A DNA stretch of 64,000 nt, taken from Salinicola salarius. GTDB lineage: Bacteria; Pseudomonadota; Gammaproteobacteria; Pseudomonadales; Halomonadaceae. Of this stretch, positions 1 to 8,898 are shown piece by piece (position 1 is the first letter of the stretch; the number at the start of each line of letters is the position of its first letter). The notes beneath the pieces were generated by a model. It was given only the letters and a program-made list of their open reading frames with translations, was not told the origin of the DNA and searched no databases. The DNA is taken from assembly GCF_003206135.1 (NCBI RefSeq), contig NZ_PZJT01000008.1, forward strand, positions 1 through 64,000, in the 5' to 3' direction. The position numbers were made by a program, and so were the translations under genes.

Positions 1-82
1 TAGAATGGCGCTTTTGATCAGCTCGATATCCTTGTTGTGCATATACTCCTGATTAGCCATCCGGACCACAGGAGGTTTCATC

Positions 83-835
83 ATGCCGACTCCCAGCCGC
101 GAGGAGCTTCTGGGCGAGCACCAGCCCGATGCGGTGCGCGACCGGCTGGCAAGGCCAATGAGAGCATCAACGCTACCTGATGCTGTACTCGGAGGTATTG
201 ATGGCTGTGTCACTACCTTTGCTGTGGTATCTGGTGCTTTCGGTGCGGGCTTCTCGCCACAAGTAGCATTAGTACTGGGATTCGCCAACTTGGCTGCTGA
301 TGGTTTCAGTATGGCGGTGAGCAACTATGAGGCTGGCCAAGCACAATTGGCTCAGATTGCTAACGCTGAACAGGTCGAACACCAACACATCGCCTTGGTG
401 CCAGAAGGCGAGCGAGAAGAGATTCGTCAGCTGTTCCAAGCGAAGGGGTTTGAGGGGGAGCTGCTTGAACGGGTAGTCGAAGCGCTATGTCACGATCCAG
501 AGGTATGGATCTCAACCATGTTACGGGAAGAATATGGGCTTTCTGCTGCTGGAATCAGCCCTTTGCGATCGGCTCTGACTACCTTCTCTGCATTTCTTTT
601 GGTCGGCACTTTGCCTCTATTGCCCTATGCTCTGCCCGGACTCGGTATTACAACTCGATTCCTGGCCAGTCTTGGTCTCGCAGGACTGGTGTTTTTAGGT
701 ATCGGCATGCTTAAGAGCGCGATATATGGTGTGCCAGTGTGGCGATCGGGACTGCGTACATTGTTGATGGGTACCGCAGCAGCCGGATTAGCTTTTGCTA
801 CCGGCTATTTCGCACAAGGGATACTAGATAACTGA
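83..835 (+). CDS. VIT1/CCC1 family Fe/Mn transporter
   Basis: A 250-residue membrane protein of the VIT1/CCC1 family, which moves Fe(II) or Mn(II) across membranes. Seen: the first membrane helix carries the family pattern DAVLGGIDGCVTTFAVVSG (about residues 32-51). A charged cytosolic segment rich in Glu and His (about 85-150, including EHQHIALVPEGEREEIRQLF) matches the family's metal-binding domain, and three hydrophobic helices follow to the C terminus. AGGAGG at 70-75 sits 7 bases before the ATG. Base composition is visibly less GC-rich than downstream genes, which may mean recent acquisition. Metal choice cannot be read from sequence. Confidence 0.88.
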   Translation: MPTPSREELLGEHQPDAVRDRLARPMRASTLPDAVLGGIDGCVTTFAVVSGAFGAGFSPQVALVLGFANLAADGFSMAVSNYEAGQAQLAQIANAEQVEHQHIALVPEGEREEIRQLFQAKGFEGELLERVVEALCHDPEVWISTMLREEYGLSAAGISPLRSALTTFSAFLLVGTLPLLPYALPGLGITTRFLASLGLAGLVFLGIGMLKSAIYGVPVWRSGLRTLLMGTAAAGLAFATGYFAQGILDN

Positions 836-1094
836 TCATTCAAGCGCTTTTTTAGCTGCGACAGGGGGGCGCCGGGAAAGCGATTCGAAGACCTGAACGC
901 CGAGTCGCTGGTGACACGATCGACACCTCTCTTTCCCGGCCGTTTCAGCGCCGTGTTTCGGAAGGAAAACTGTGCCCGTATTTCTTGACGGAGCGCTTGC
1001 TGGCCGTCATGTATGACTGCCGCCCTGAAGAGAGCGGCAGTTTCTGGGAATGCGTGGGAAAGCCGATACCGTTCTGACGGATATCGCGCTGCCA
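836..1094. other. intergenic, convergent gene ends
   Basis: This 259-base stretch lies between two convergent genes. The only structure I see is an 8-bp inverted repeat, ACTGCCGC at 1016-1023 and GCGGCAGT at 1034-1041. It has no U-tract on either strand, so a terminator call would be weak. No credible gene. Confidence 0.4.
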
Positions 1095-2153
1095 CTAAGC
1101 CTGGCGCGTGGCTTGGAGTGCTTCGATCAGGCTGCGCATCTCGTCATCGGTGCCGATCGAGATACGCAGGAAGTCGCGTAGTCCATCCTTGTCGAAATGA
1201 CGCACCAGAATGCCGCGTTCACGCAGTTCGCTGAAAATTGTCGCGCCATTGCGTTCCGAATGACGCACGAACAGGAAATTGGTCTGTGACGGCAGGACTT
1301 CGAAACCCAGGGCTTCGAGCTGCTGACGCGTCCACTCGCGTGTCGCGACGACCCGCTCGCAGCAAGCCTGGAAGTGTTCGTCATCCTCCAGTGAAGCGAT
1401 GGCGACTTCGCTGGCCAGCATATCGATCGGATAGGAATTGAACGAGTTCTTGACCCGCTCCAGCCCGTCGATGAGCTCACGCGAGCCGATGGCATAACCT
1501 ACGCGCAGCCCCGCCAGGCTGCGCGATTTGGACAACGTCCCGGTGACCAGCAGATTGGGGTGATTGTCGATCAGTGGGATGGCGCTTTCGCCGCCAAAAT
1601 CCACATAGGCCTCGTCGACCAGCACGACGCTCTCGGTGATACGCTCGAGCAGGCGGGCGATAGCCTGGCGCGGATGACCGTGGCCGGTCGGTGCGTTGGG
1701 GTTGGCGAACACGACCCCGCCATTGTCGGTATCGAAAGCTTCCAGGGCGATCTGCCAGTGGTCGTTCAGCGCCACGGTTCGATAGGCAATGTCGTACAGC
1801 TTGCAGTAGACCGGGTAGAAACTGTAGCTGATCGCCGGCATCAGCAGCGGCTTCGGCTGGCAGAAGAAGGTCTGGAACGCCAGCGCCAATACCTCATCGG
1901 AGCCGTTGCCGACGAAGACCTGTTCCGGCTCGACGCCATAGGTCTTCGCCAGCGTCTGACGCAATGCCGAAGATTCCGGATCCGGGTAGAGACGCAGATG
2001 ATCCACCGCGAATCGTTGCAATACCGCCTCGACGGCCGGGGAAGGCGGATAGGGATTTTCGTTGGTATTGAGCTTGATCAGTTTCTCGCGTGGCTGCTCA
2101 CCCGGTACGTAGGGGGTCAGGGCGCGAACGGCGGGGCTCCAGAATCGACTCAT
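1095..2153 (-). CDS. hisC: histidinol-phosphate aminotransferase
   Basis: PLP-dependent class II aminotransferase that converts imidazole acetol-phosphate and glutamate to histidinol-phosphate in histidine synthesis. At 352 residues it has the usual HisC length. Seen: N-terminal LNTNENPYPPSP, the substrate/PLP loop VGNGSDEVLALAFQTF, the NPNAPTG motif and VDEAYVDF. The Schiff-base lysine lies in GTLSKSRSLAGLRVGYA near residue 210. It stands alone here, about 8 kb from hisBHAF and in the same orientation, so the histidine pathway is split. Start ATG at 2153. Confidence 0.95.
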   Translation of the reverse strand: MSRFWSPAVRALTPYVPGEQPREKLIKLNTNENPYPPSPAVEAVLQRFAVDHLRLYPDPESSALRQTLAKTYGVEPEQVFVGNGSDEVLALAFQTFFCQPKPLLMPAISYSFYPVYCKLYDIAYRTVALNDHWQIALEAFDTDNGGVVFANPNAPTGHGHPRQAIARLLERITESVVLVDEAYVDFGGESAIPLIDNHPNLLVTGTLSKSRSLAGLRVGYAIGSRELIDGLERVKNSFNSYPIDMLASEVAIASLEDDEHFQACCERVVATREWTRQQLEALGFEVLPSQTNFLFVRHSERNGATIFSELRERGILVRHFDKDGLRDFLRISIGTDDEMRSLIEALQATRQA

Positions 2154-2342
2154 GATCTCTCGCGGGCACGTGATGGATACGATGCAGACAAGTGCGGCAG
2201 GGCAGCACTCATAGTGACGTCAGGCTCGAATCGGTGCAAGCCAACCCCGGGAATATGAACGGTAGGGTTGATTAGTGCTCTAACGGCCTCATCTAAGGAA
2301 TATCCGACTCACGATTTACACTCTTATCTTCGAAGGGATTCC

Positions 2343-3440
2343 ATGGCTTACGACAAGTTGCTTTCGCCCATTACCGTCGGTGACGTCGAACTCGACAATC
2401 GCGTCATGATGGCGCCACTGACTCGTGCCCGCACGCCGGATAGCATTCCCGGCGCACTGCAGGCCGAATATTACGCCCAACGGGCCGGCGCGGGCCTGAT
2501 CATCAGCGAAGCGACCAACATTTCGCCCACGGCACAGGGCTATGTCTACACGCCGGGCATCTGGGCCGACGCTCAGGAAGCGGGTTGGCGCCAGGTCGTC
2601 GACGCCGTGCACGGTGCCGGCGGGCGGATCGCCCTGCAGCTGTGGCACGTGGGCCGCATCTCTCACGAGATGGTACAGCCGGGTGGTCAGGCCCCCGTCG
2701 CGCCCAGCGCCTTGCGCGCCGAGGGCGCCAACTGTTTCGTCGAGTTCGAGGACGGCAGCTCCGGCCAGCACCCGACCAGCACACCACGGGCGCTGGCGCT
2801 GGACGAGATCCCCGGCCTGATCGACGACTACCGTCAGGCTGCCAAGCGCGCCAAGCGTGCAGGGTTCGATCTGGTCGAGGTGCACGCCGCCAATGCCTAT
2901 CTGCTGCAGCAATTCCTCGCTACCGGCAGCAACCGGCGCAACGACCGCTACGGCGGCAACGTGGTCAACCGAGCCCGTCTGCTGCTGGAAGTCGTCGACG
3001 CCGTGAACGAGGTCATGGGGGCCGGGCGCGTTGGTGTGCGGCTGTCGCCCTTCATCGAAATCTTCGGTCTCTCGGATGACGAGCCCGAAGCGATGATGCG
3101 TTATCTGGCCAGCGAATTGAGCCGTCGCCAGATCGCCTATCTGCACATCAACGAGCCCGACTGGACTGGCGAAGGCCCGCAATTGAGCGACGATTTCCGC
3201 CGCGATCTGCGCGAGCGTTTCTCCGGTACGCTGATCTACTGCGGGCACTACACCGCCCAACGTGCACAAGCGCTGATCGAAAACGGGTTGGGAGATGCCG
3301 CTGCCTTCGGGCGTCCCTACATCGCCAACCCGGATCTGGTCGAGCGCTTCCGTCGGGATGCCGCGCTCAACGAGCCGAATCCGGAAACCTTCTATGGTGG
3401 CGGGGCCGAGGGATACACCGACTATCCGGCGCTGGATTGA
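2343..3440 (+). CDS. alkene reductase, Old Yellow Enzyme family (NemA/XenB-like)
   Basis: FMN-dependent ene-reductase that uses NAD(P)H to reduce activated C=C bonds or nitro compounds. Seen: N-terminal MAYDKLLSPITVGDVELDNR, then APLTRARTPD, and the substrate His/Asn pair in EVHAANAYLLQQFL. The FMN-contacting RYGGN and GVRLSPF strands and the C-terminal FGRPYIANPDLVERF are also typical. The frame is open further upstream, but homologues begin at this ATG, giving 365 residues. It is a single gene between hisC (divergent) and the NlpE-like lipoprotein. The physiological substrate cannot be inferred. Confidence 0.92.
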   Translation: MAYDKLLSPITVGDVELDNRVMMAPLTRARTPDSIPGALQAEYYAQRAGAGLIISEATNISPTAQGYVYTPGIWADAQEAGWRQVVDAVHGAGGRIALQLWHVGRISHEMVQPGGQAPVAPSALRAEGANCFVEFEDGSSGQHPTSTPRALALDEIPGLIDDYRQAAKRAKRAGFDLVEVHAANAYLLQQFLATGSNRRNDRYGGNVVNRARLLLEVVDAVNEVMGAGRVGVRLSPFIEIFGLSDDEPEAMMRYLASELSRRQIAYLHINEPDWTGEGPQLSDDFRRDLRERFSGTLIYCGHYTAQRAQALIENGLGDAAAFGRPYIANPDLVERFRRDAALNEPNPETFYGGGAEGYTDYPALD

Positions 3441-3567
3441 GCCGTTTGCGCGTGACAGCCTGAGCCGTGGTGGCTGAATGGGGTGTCACGCGGGAAACTT
3501 ACCGCTATCCTGTCATCATGTGGCCGCCGAGGCGGCCTATATGGCCCAGAAGTGAAGGAGAACCGAT

Positions 3568-4032
3568 ATGCAGATCAGGACGTTGCTGGCCAGCGCCGCC
3601 ACGGTTGCCGTATTGGCCGGTTGTGCCAGCGGTGGCACCCAAACGCAGACCGGCACCGCCGATTCATCTGCCGGAATGTCGTCGACCACGACCACCTACG
3701 AAGGCACGCTGCCTTGTCGCAGCTGTGATGGTATCGACCTGACCGTCGACCTCAACGGCACCGAGTCATCGCCCGCTGCCGAGCGTACCTTCACCCTCGA
3801 GGCCGACTACCGGAATCATCCGCAGAACCCGGATCCGGAGCAGTACGAAGGCCAGTGGGAAACGATGACCGGAACGGCGGTCGATCCGCAGGCAACGGTC
3901 TATGAGCTGACGCCGAACGGCGAAGGCCAGATCTACTACTTCCAGAAGATCGACGATAGCACGCTGGAGTTGATCGATCCCCAGCGCCGTCGTTTCGAAA
4001 ACGGCGAGATGCTGCGTCTGACCCGTCAGTAA
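3568..4032 (+). CDS. NlpE N-terminal-domain lipoprotein
   Basis: A 154-residue exported lipoprotein. Seen: a signal peptide ending in the lipobox VLAGC (Cys about residue 19), a low-complexity Ser/Thr linker, then a beta-rich domain with the NlpE signature YEGTLPCRSCDGIDLTVDL and its CxxC pair. NlpE-type proteins sit in the outer membrane, are linked to copper tolerance, and in E. coli signal surface attachment and misfolding to CpxA. This copy has only the N-terminal NlpE domain. The ribosome site AAGGAGAA lies just before the ATG. Function in this organism is inferred. Confidence 0.85.
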   Translation: MQIRTLLASAATVAVLAGCASGGTQTQTGTADSSAGMSSTTTTYEGTLPCRSCDGIDLTVDLNGTESSPAAERTFTLEADYRNHPQNPDPEQYEGQWETMTGTAVDPQATVYELTPNGEGQIYYFQKIDDSTLELIDPQRRRFENGEMLRLTRQ

Positions 4033-4054
4033 TCGTTACGCTGACGAGCACATC

Positions 4055-4079
4055 GAGGCGGCCATTGGCCGCCTCTTGT
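4055..4079 (+). terminator. intrinsic terminator-like hairpin after the NlpE-like gene
   Basis: GAGGCGGCC (4055-4063), a 3-base loop and GGCCGCCTC (4067-4075) form a perfect 9-bp stem followed by TTGT. The short U-tract makes it a moderate terminator. Confidence 0.6.
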
Positions 4080-4178
4080 CGTTGAAGGACAGCCGTCAAC
4101 GGGCAGTCGGTGTGGAAACGCCATCTATGGCGCCATGCACGTCTGTCATCCCCACCTGCTTGATGGAGACCGCCGCGC

Positions 4179-5555
4179 GTGGCAAAAGCGAAAAGCGCCT
4201 TCGTCTGCACCGAATGCGGTGCGGACTACAGCAAATGGCAGGGCCAGTGCAGCAACTGCCGCGAATGGAACACGCTGAGCGAGGTCAGGGTCGGCGGCGC
4301 CCGGCCCGGCGCACCCGCGAGCGGTAGTGGTGCTCGGGGCGGTTATGCCGGCGCGCTGTCGCGAGAGGTCGTCGATCTTTCCGGCGTCGATCTCACCGAG
4401 GTGCCGCGCTTCAGTTCGACGTTCGAAGAGTTCGATCGCGTTCTCGGCGGCGGCCTGGTGCCCGGTTCGGCCGTGCTACTGGGCGGCCATCCCGGCGCCG
4501 GCAAGTCGACGCTGCTGTTGCAGACCGCCTGCCGCCTGGCCCAGAGCAAACGCGTACTCTATGTCACCGGCGAGGAGTCGTTGTCCCAGGTGGCGATGCG
4601 CGCCCACCGCCTGCAACTGCCGACCCAGGGACTCAAGATGCTCGCCGAGACCAGCATCGAGACGCTGCTGGCCGTGGCCGAGCGGGAGCGCCCCGAGGTG
4701 CTGATCATCGACTCCATCCAGACCATGCATCTGGAGGATATCGGCTCCGCGCCCGGTGGCGTCGCCCAGGTGCGGGAATCGGCGGCGGCACTCACGCGCT
4801 TCGCCAAGCAGAGCAACACCGTGCTGATGCTGGTCGGTCATGTCACCAAGGACGGCACGCTGGCCGGCCCCAAGGTGCTCGAACACATGATCGACGCCTC
4901 GCTGCTGCTCGAAGGCGGCAGCGACTCCCGCTTCCGCACCCTGCGCGGGCAGAAGAATCGCTTCGGCGCGATCAACGAACTCGGCGTGTTCGCGATGGTC
5001 GAGCTCGGCCTCAAGGAGGTCAAGAATCCCAGCGCGATCTTCCTGTCGCGAAGCGAGGAGCTGGCCTCCGGCAGTCTGGTGATGGTGGTGTGGGAAGGCA
5101 CGCGGCCGATTCTGGTCGAAGTGCAGGCACTGCTCGACGAGTCTGCGCTGGGCAACCCGCGTCGCGTCGCGGTAGGGCTCGACCACAACCGCCTGGCAAT
5201 GCTGCTGGCCGTGCTGCACAAGCACGGCGGGCTGTTTACCGGCGATCAGGATGTCTTCCTCAACGTCGTCGGCGGGGTCAAGGTGCTCGAGACCAGCGCC
5301 GACCTGGCGGTCCTGCTGGCCGTGGTCTCCAGTCTTCAGAATCGGCCCTTGCCACGGGAGCTGGTGGTGTTCGGCGAAGTGGGGCTGTCCGGCGAGATCC
5401 GTCCGGTACCCAGCGGGCAGGAACGTATCATCGAAGCCGCCAAGCATGGTTTCACGCGAGCCATCGTGCCACGCGGCAATGCGCCCAAGAAGGCGCCTGC
5501 CGGCATGCAGGTGGTGGCGGTCGACAAGCTGGCCGAGGCGCTGGAAGCGCTGTGA
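4179..5555 (+). CDS. radA: DNA repair protein RadA (Sms)
   Basis: RecA-related ATPase/helicase that processes recombination intermediates and extends D-loops. Seen in order: an N-terminal C4 zinc finger (CTECGADYSKWQGQCSNC), a Walker A site GHPGAGKST near residue 107, the RadA-specific KNRFG motif (QKNRFGAINELG), and a C-terminal Lon-protease-like domain ending near EALEAL. At 458 residues it is full length. It starts at GTG 4179. A GC-rich inverted repeat (about 5563-5578) follows the stop. Confidence 0.96.
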   Translation: MAKAKSAFVCTECGADYSKWQGQCSNCREWNTLSEVRVGGARPGAPASGSGARGGYAGALSREVVDLSGVDLTEVPRFSSTFEEFDRVLGGGLVPGSAVLLGGHPGAGKSTLLLQTACRLAQSKRVLYVTGEESLSQVAMRAHRLQLPTQGLKMLAETSIETLLAVAERERPEVLIIDSIQTMHLEDIGSAPGGVAQVRESAAALTRFAKQSNTVLMLVGHVTKDGTLAGPKVLEHMIDASLLLEGGSDSRFRTLRGQKNRFGAINELGVFAMVELGLKEVKNPSAIFLSRSEELASGSLVMVVWEGTRPILVEVQALLDESALGNPRRVAVGLDHNRLAMLLAVLHKHGGLFTGDQDVFLNVVGGVKVLETSADLAVLLAVVSSLQNRPLPRELVVFGEVGLSGEIRPVPSGQERIIEAAKHGFTRAIVPRGNAPKKAPAGMQVVAVDKLAEALEAL

Positions 5556-5687
5556 ACATGGCGGCCCACGGGGCCGCCTCCTCCGTCGCCGGCGCGGATC
5601 TCGTCGTTCGGCGCTGAGTCTCGTCGCCGTGTCGGGTAAACTGCCAGCCAGGATCGATATCTCCAGGAAAGAGACGAGGAGCAGACC

Positions 5688-6728
5688 ATGAGTGCCATTC
5701 GCCTGACGCAGTACAGCCACGGGGCCGGCTGCGGCTGCAAGATCGCCCCCGACGTGCTCGACCGCATCATTGCCAAGGCCGGGCCGGGTGCCAACAGCAA
5801 GCATTTGATCGTCGGCAACCAGGGGCGTGAAGATGCCGCCGTCTATGACCTGGGCGACGGCCGCGGCCTGATCTCGACTACCGATTTCTTCATGCCGATC
5901 GTCGACGATCCGTTCGACTTCGGCCGCATCGCCGCGACCAACGCCATCAGCGATGTCTACGCCATGGGCGGCGAGCCGATCATGGCGCTGGGCATTCTCG
6001 GCTGGCCGCTGGACAAGCTGCCGGCGGAGATTGCCGGGGACGTCATGGCCGGGGCCCAGGCCGTCTGTCGCGAACTGGGCGTCGCCCTGGCAGGCGGCCA
6101 CTCTATCGACGCGCCGGAGCCGATCTTCGGGCTCTCGGTCAACGGCCTGGTCGATCTTGACAACCTCAAGCTCAATAGCGGCGCCAAGCCGGGCGACCTA
6201 CTCTATCTGACCAAGCCGCTGGGCGTCGGCCTGCTGACCACGGCGGAAAAGCAGGGCTTGCTGGAAGCCGGTCACCACGGCCTGGCTCGCGAGACGATGC
6301 TGATCGCCAACGATATCGGCAAGGAACTGGCCAAGGTCGAAGGCGTGCATGCCATGACCGATGTCACCGGATTCGGGCTGGCCGGGCACCTGAGCGAAGT
6401 CTGTGCGGCGAGTGGCGTCGAGGCGCGGATCGATTTCGCCAAGCTGCCGCGTCTCGCCGAAGCCGAGGCCTATCGTCGCAAGGGTGCGGTGCCAGGGGGC
6501 ACCGGGCGGAACCGTGAAGCGATCGGCAAGGCGCTGCCGGACATGGACGCCGCTCACTGGCAGTGGCTGTGCGATCCGCAGACCTCCGGCGGCCTGCTGC
6601 TGGCCGTGGATCCGGCCTGGGCCGACGATGTCGAGCGAATCGGGCGTCAGCATCAACTCAAACTGGAAGCGTTCGGCGAATGCGTCAGCAAGCGCGGCGG
6701 TGCCAGCCTGATCGAGGTGCGCGGTTGA
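5688..6728 (+). CDS. selD: selenide, water dikinase
   Basis: Makes selenophosphate from selenide and ATP. Seen: an N-terminal GAGCGCK motif placing the catalytic residue at Cys17 (a Cys form, not selenocysteine) with Lys18 beside it, a Gly-rich N-terminal strand, the AIRS-type ATP-binding aspartates around TDFFMPIVDDPFDFG, and GGHSIDAPEPIFG. Length 346 residues. The stop codon overlaps the start of selU, so the two are translationally coupled. This indicates that selenophosphate is used for tRNA 2-selenouridine; no selA or selB is in the window. Confidence 0.95.
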   Translation: MSAIRLTQYSHGAGCGCKIAPDVLDRIIAKAGPGANSKHLIVGNQGREDAAVYDLGDGRGLISTTDFFMPIVDDPFDFGRIAATNAISDVYAMGGEPIMALGILGWPLDKLPAEIAGDVMAGAQAVCRELGVALAGGHSIDAPEPIFGLSVNGLVDLDNLKLNSGAKPGDLLYLTKPLGVGLLTTAEKQGLLEAGHHGLARETMLIANDIGKELAKVEGVHAMTDVTGFGLAGHLSEVCAASGVEARIDFAKLPRLAEAEAYRRKGAVPGGTGRNREAIGKALPDMDAAHWQWLCDPQTSGGLLLAVDPAWADDVERIGRQHQLKLEAFGECVSKRGGASLIEVRG

Positions 6729-7837
6729 AGGACGACGACAAGAGCCGTGCAACGAGTCATGAGTTGATCGATGCCGATCTGGCGCTGCTCCAACGACCGT
6801 TGATTGATGTCCGGGCGCCGATCGAATTTGCCGCTGGCGCCTTGCCGGGGGCGATCAATCTGCCGTTGATGGACGACGACGAGCGCCGCGAGGTCGGCAT
6901 TCGCTACAAGCACGCCGGCCAGGACTCCGCGGTCGAGCTGGGTAACCGCCTGGTCTCCGGCGAGAGTCGCGAAGCGCGTTTGGCCGCTTGGGAACAAGCC
7001 ATAAAGGCAGCGCCGGATAGCGTCATCTACTGCTTCCGCGGGGGCATGCGCTCGAAGATCTCGCAGCAGTGGCTTGCCGAGCGCGGCTATCCGTTGCCAC
7101 GGATTCGCGGTGGCTGGAAGGCGATGCGCACCCGGTTCATCGAAACGCTGGAAGCCCACAGTCAGGCACCCTTGCTGCTGGTCGCCGGTCTGACCGGCTG
7201 CGCCAAGACGGCGCTGGTCAATTCGCTCGATTCTGGCGTCGACCTGGAAGGCCACGCGCGTCACAAGGGGTCGGCCTTCGGCCAGCATCCGTTGGCCGGG
7301 CCGTCGCAGATCGACTTCGAACATGGCCTGACGCTGGACCTGATGCGTCTGCCCCATGCGCGGGTGGTCGAGGACGAGTCCCAGCGTATCGGGCGGCTGG
7401 CGATTCCGGCTACCTTCTGGCAGATAATGAAAGCCGCGCCCTGTATCCGGGTGGAGATGCCGCTGGAGTGGCGCCTGGAGCAGATCCGCAAGGATTACAT
7501 CGAGGACCTGAGCGCGATCTATCATCGCGACTACGGCCCGCATCTGGGCGAAGTGCTGTTTCGCAAGCAGCTCTCCGGCGCTCTGAAACGCCTCGGCAAG
7601 CGCCTGGGGGGCGAGCGTCTGGCGCGATTGACCGAGGCGCAGCAGCGGGCCTTCGTGGCCCAGCGCCACGGCAACGTGCAGGCCCACGATGCCTGGCTGG
7701 CACCGCTGCTGCGGGAGTACTACGACCCGATGTATCGCCACCAGATCGAGCATCAGCCCCGGCCGACACTGCACGTCGGGGATTGGGACAGCTGCCTGGC
7801 GGTCGCCCGGCAGTGGGAGCGCGAGCAGGCCGGTTAG
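6725..7837 (+). CDS. selU: tRNA 2-selenouridine synthase
   Basis: Replaces sulfur by selenium (through a geranylated intermediate) in wobble 2-thiouridine of tRNAs, using selenophosphate from SelD. Seen: an N-terminal rhodanese domain (LIDVRAPIEFAAGALPGAINLP) with the active cysteine in VIYCFRGGMRS near residue 100, followed by a P-loop domain with GLTGCAKT. In-frame ATG codons lie only inside selD. TTG 6725 overlaps the selD TGA and gives a 370-residue protein of normal length, so I chose it. The frame also stays open back into selD, but that part is not SelU-like. Confidence 0.92.
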   Translation: MKDDDKSRATSHELIDADLALLQRPLIDVRAPIEFAAGALPGAINLPLMDDDERREVGIRYKHAGQDSAVELGNRLVSGESREARLAAWEQAIKAAPDSVIYCFRGGMRSKISQQWLAERGYPLPRIRGGWKAMRTRFIETLEAHSQAPLLLVAGLTGCAKTALVNSLDSGVDLEGHARHKGSAFGQHPLAGPSQIDFEHGLTLDLMRLPHARVVEDESQRIGRLAIPATFWQIMKAAPCIRVEMPLEWRLEQIRKDYIEDLSAIYHRDYGPHLGEVLFRKQLSGALKRLGKRLGGERLARLTEAQQRAFVAQRHGNVQAHDAWLAPLLREYYDPMYRHQIEHQPRPTLHVGDWDSCLAVARQWEREQAG

Positions 7838-7850
7838 ATAGAGAGAATAT

Positions 7851-8525
7851 CTAGCTCAGCGCGCTCAGCCACTGGGTCATGATCCGGTCCAGTAGCGCCG
7901 CCTGCCGATCGAAGCGTCGCGGGTCGTCAAGGATATCGTCGCGAGTCTGCACGTAGGGCGCGGCGTTGGTGGCCGGCAGATCGTGATCGCACAGCGCCGC
8001 CGTACCCTGGGCCGTCAGCTCCAGGTGACACTGAAGCGCGACGACGCGACCCAGATCCCAGGCGAACCCCTGGACCGGACCGGCCGGCGTACTACCCAGC
8101 GGCAGGCAGCCATCCGGCAGGCCGAAGATGTCGCGGTGCCAGAGCAGGGCGTCGAAGGTTTCCGGCAGGTCGAAGGGGCTTTCGTCCGCCAGGGCCAGCG
8201 GCTGCCAGCCGATTTCCGGCTGCACGGCGGGCGACACGATGGCGCCGAGCGCCTCGGCGATCAGGCCGGCGCCGAAGCCGATGCCCAGCACGGGCTTGTT
8301 GCTCTTCAGGGCGCGATCCACCAGCTTGCGCTCGCGCTTGAGCAGCATGGCATCGGGCGGTTGCAGCGCATCGAGCAGCACCAGCGCGTCGCAGTTGGCC
8401 AGTGGCGGTGGCAGTTCGCCCTCGTCCAGCCGGCAGTGGTTGTAGCTGTGGCCCATGCCGGTGAGCCAATCCGCCATGCGGGCGGGGCCGAACAGCGGGC
8501 TATGCTGAAGAAAGTAGATATGCAT
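7851..8525 (-). CDS. class I glutamine amidotransferase-like protein lacking the catalytic Cys
   Basis: A 224-residue protein with the class I glutamine amidotransferase (GATase1) fold, related to stand-alone GMP-synthase-like amidotransferases. Seen: N-terminal MHIYFLQHSPLFGPARMADW, the nucleophile-elbow region KPVLGIGFGAGLIAEALG, and the His/Glu pair in LQCHLELTAQG. The elbow normally reads G-x-C-x-G. Here the Cys position is Phe (TTC codon), so glutamine hydrolysis is unlikely by the usual mechanism. The start at 8525 matches the family better than upstream codons. It may bind a ligand or act as a pseudoenzyme. Confidence 0.75.
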   Translation of the reverse strand: MHIYFLQHSPLFGPARMADWLTGMGHSYNHCRLDEGELPPPLANCDALVLLDALQPPDAMLLKRERKLVDRALKSNKPVLGIGFGAGLIAEALGAIVSPAVQPEIGWQPLALADESPFDLPETFDALLWHRDIFGLPDGCLPLGSTPAGPVQGFAWDLGRVVALQCHLELTAQGTAALCDHDLPATNAAPYVQTRDDILDDPRRFDRQAALLDRIMTQWLSALS

Positions 8526-8585
8526 GATAGGTCCAATGATGGGGACGACCGGACCACTCCACAAGCGAGGAATAGGGTTTTAGCG

Positions 8586-8888
8586 ATGGCCATTCGTGCC
8601 CAGCTCCTGGAACAGATCTACACCATCGTGGCGCAGATACCCGCGGGGCGTGTCACCACCTACGGCCGGATCGCCCGGATGACCGAAGGCGCCACCGCGC
8701 GCCTGGTCGGGACGGCCATGCGGCAGTTGCCCGCGGGGCACGACCTGCCCTGGCACCGGGTCATTGGTGCCAGCCGACGAATCGCGGAGCATGGCGGCGC
8801 CCAGCGCCAGCACGAGAAATTGCGCGCCGAAGGGGTCGTTTTCGATGCCGGTGGTCGCGTGCCGATGCATTTGATGTGGCCAGAATGA
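8586..8888 (+). CDS. alkyltransferase-like (ATL) DNA repair protein
   Basis: A 100-residue MGMT-fold protein. Seen: the DNA-binding helix region IPAGRVTTYGRIARM and the active-site segment LPWHRVIGASRRI. True O6-alkylguanine transferases have PCHR; here the Cys is Trp (PWHR), the hallmark of alkyltransferase-like proteins (ATL, E. coli YbaZ). Those bind O6-alkylguanine and hand the lesion to nucleotide excision repair. It is divergent from the amidotransferase-like gene and 10 bases before the DUF416 gene, so probably co-transcribed with the latter. Confidence 0.92.
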   Translation: MAIRAQLLEQIYTIVAQIPAGRVTTYGRIARMTEGATARLVGTAMRQLPAGHDLPWHRVIGASRRIAEHGGAQRQHEKLRAEGVVFDAGGRVPMHLMWPE

Positions 8889-8898
8889 CGAGGAATTC

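Noticed and set aside
1016..1041. Terminator between the VIT-type gene and hisC
   Set aside because: The 8-bp stem has a 10-base loop and no U-tract on either strand; kept only as a note.
805..1095. 96-codon minus-strand ORF after hisC
   Set aside because: No ribosome site, no recognisable content, and it overlaps the end of the transporter gene.
5730..5741. Selenocysteine in SelD
   Set aside because: The catalytic codon is TGC (Cys), with no in-frame TGA, so no SECIS is expected.
4476..6101. 541-codon minus-strand open frame across radA and selD
   Set aside because: Shadow of two clear genes, with His/Gln/Arg-rich composition and no family resemblance.
7189..7212. SelU P-loop GLTGCAKT with Ala for the usual Gly as a broken enzyme
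   Set aside because: The Lys and Thr that hold nucleotide are present, and I am not sure the Gly is invariant in SelU, so no loss of function is claimed.
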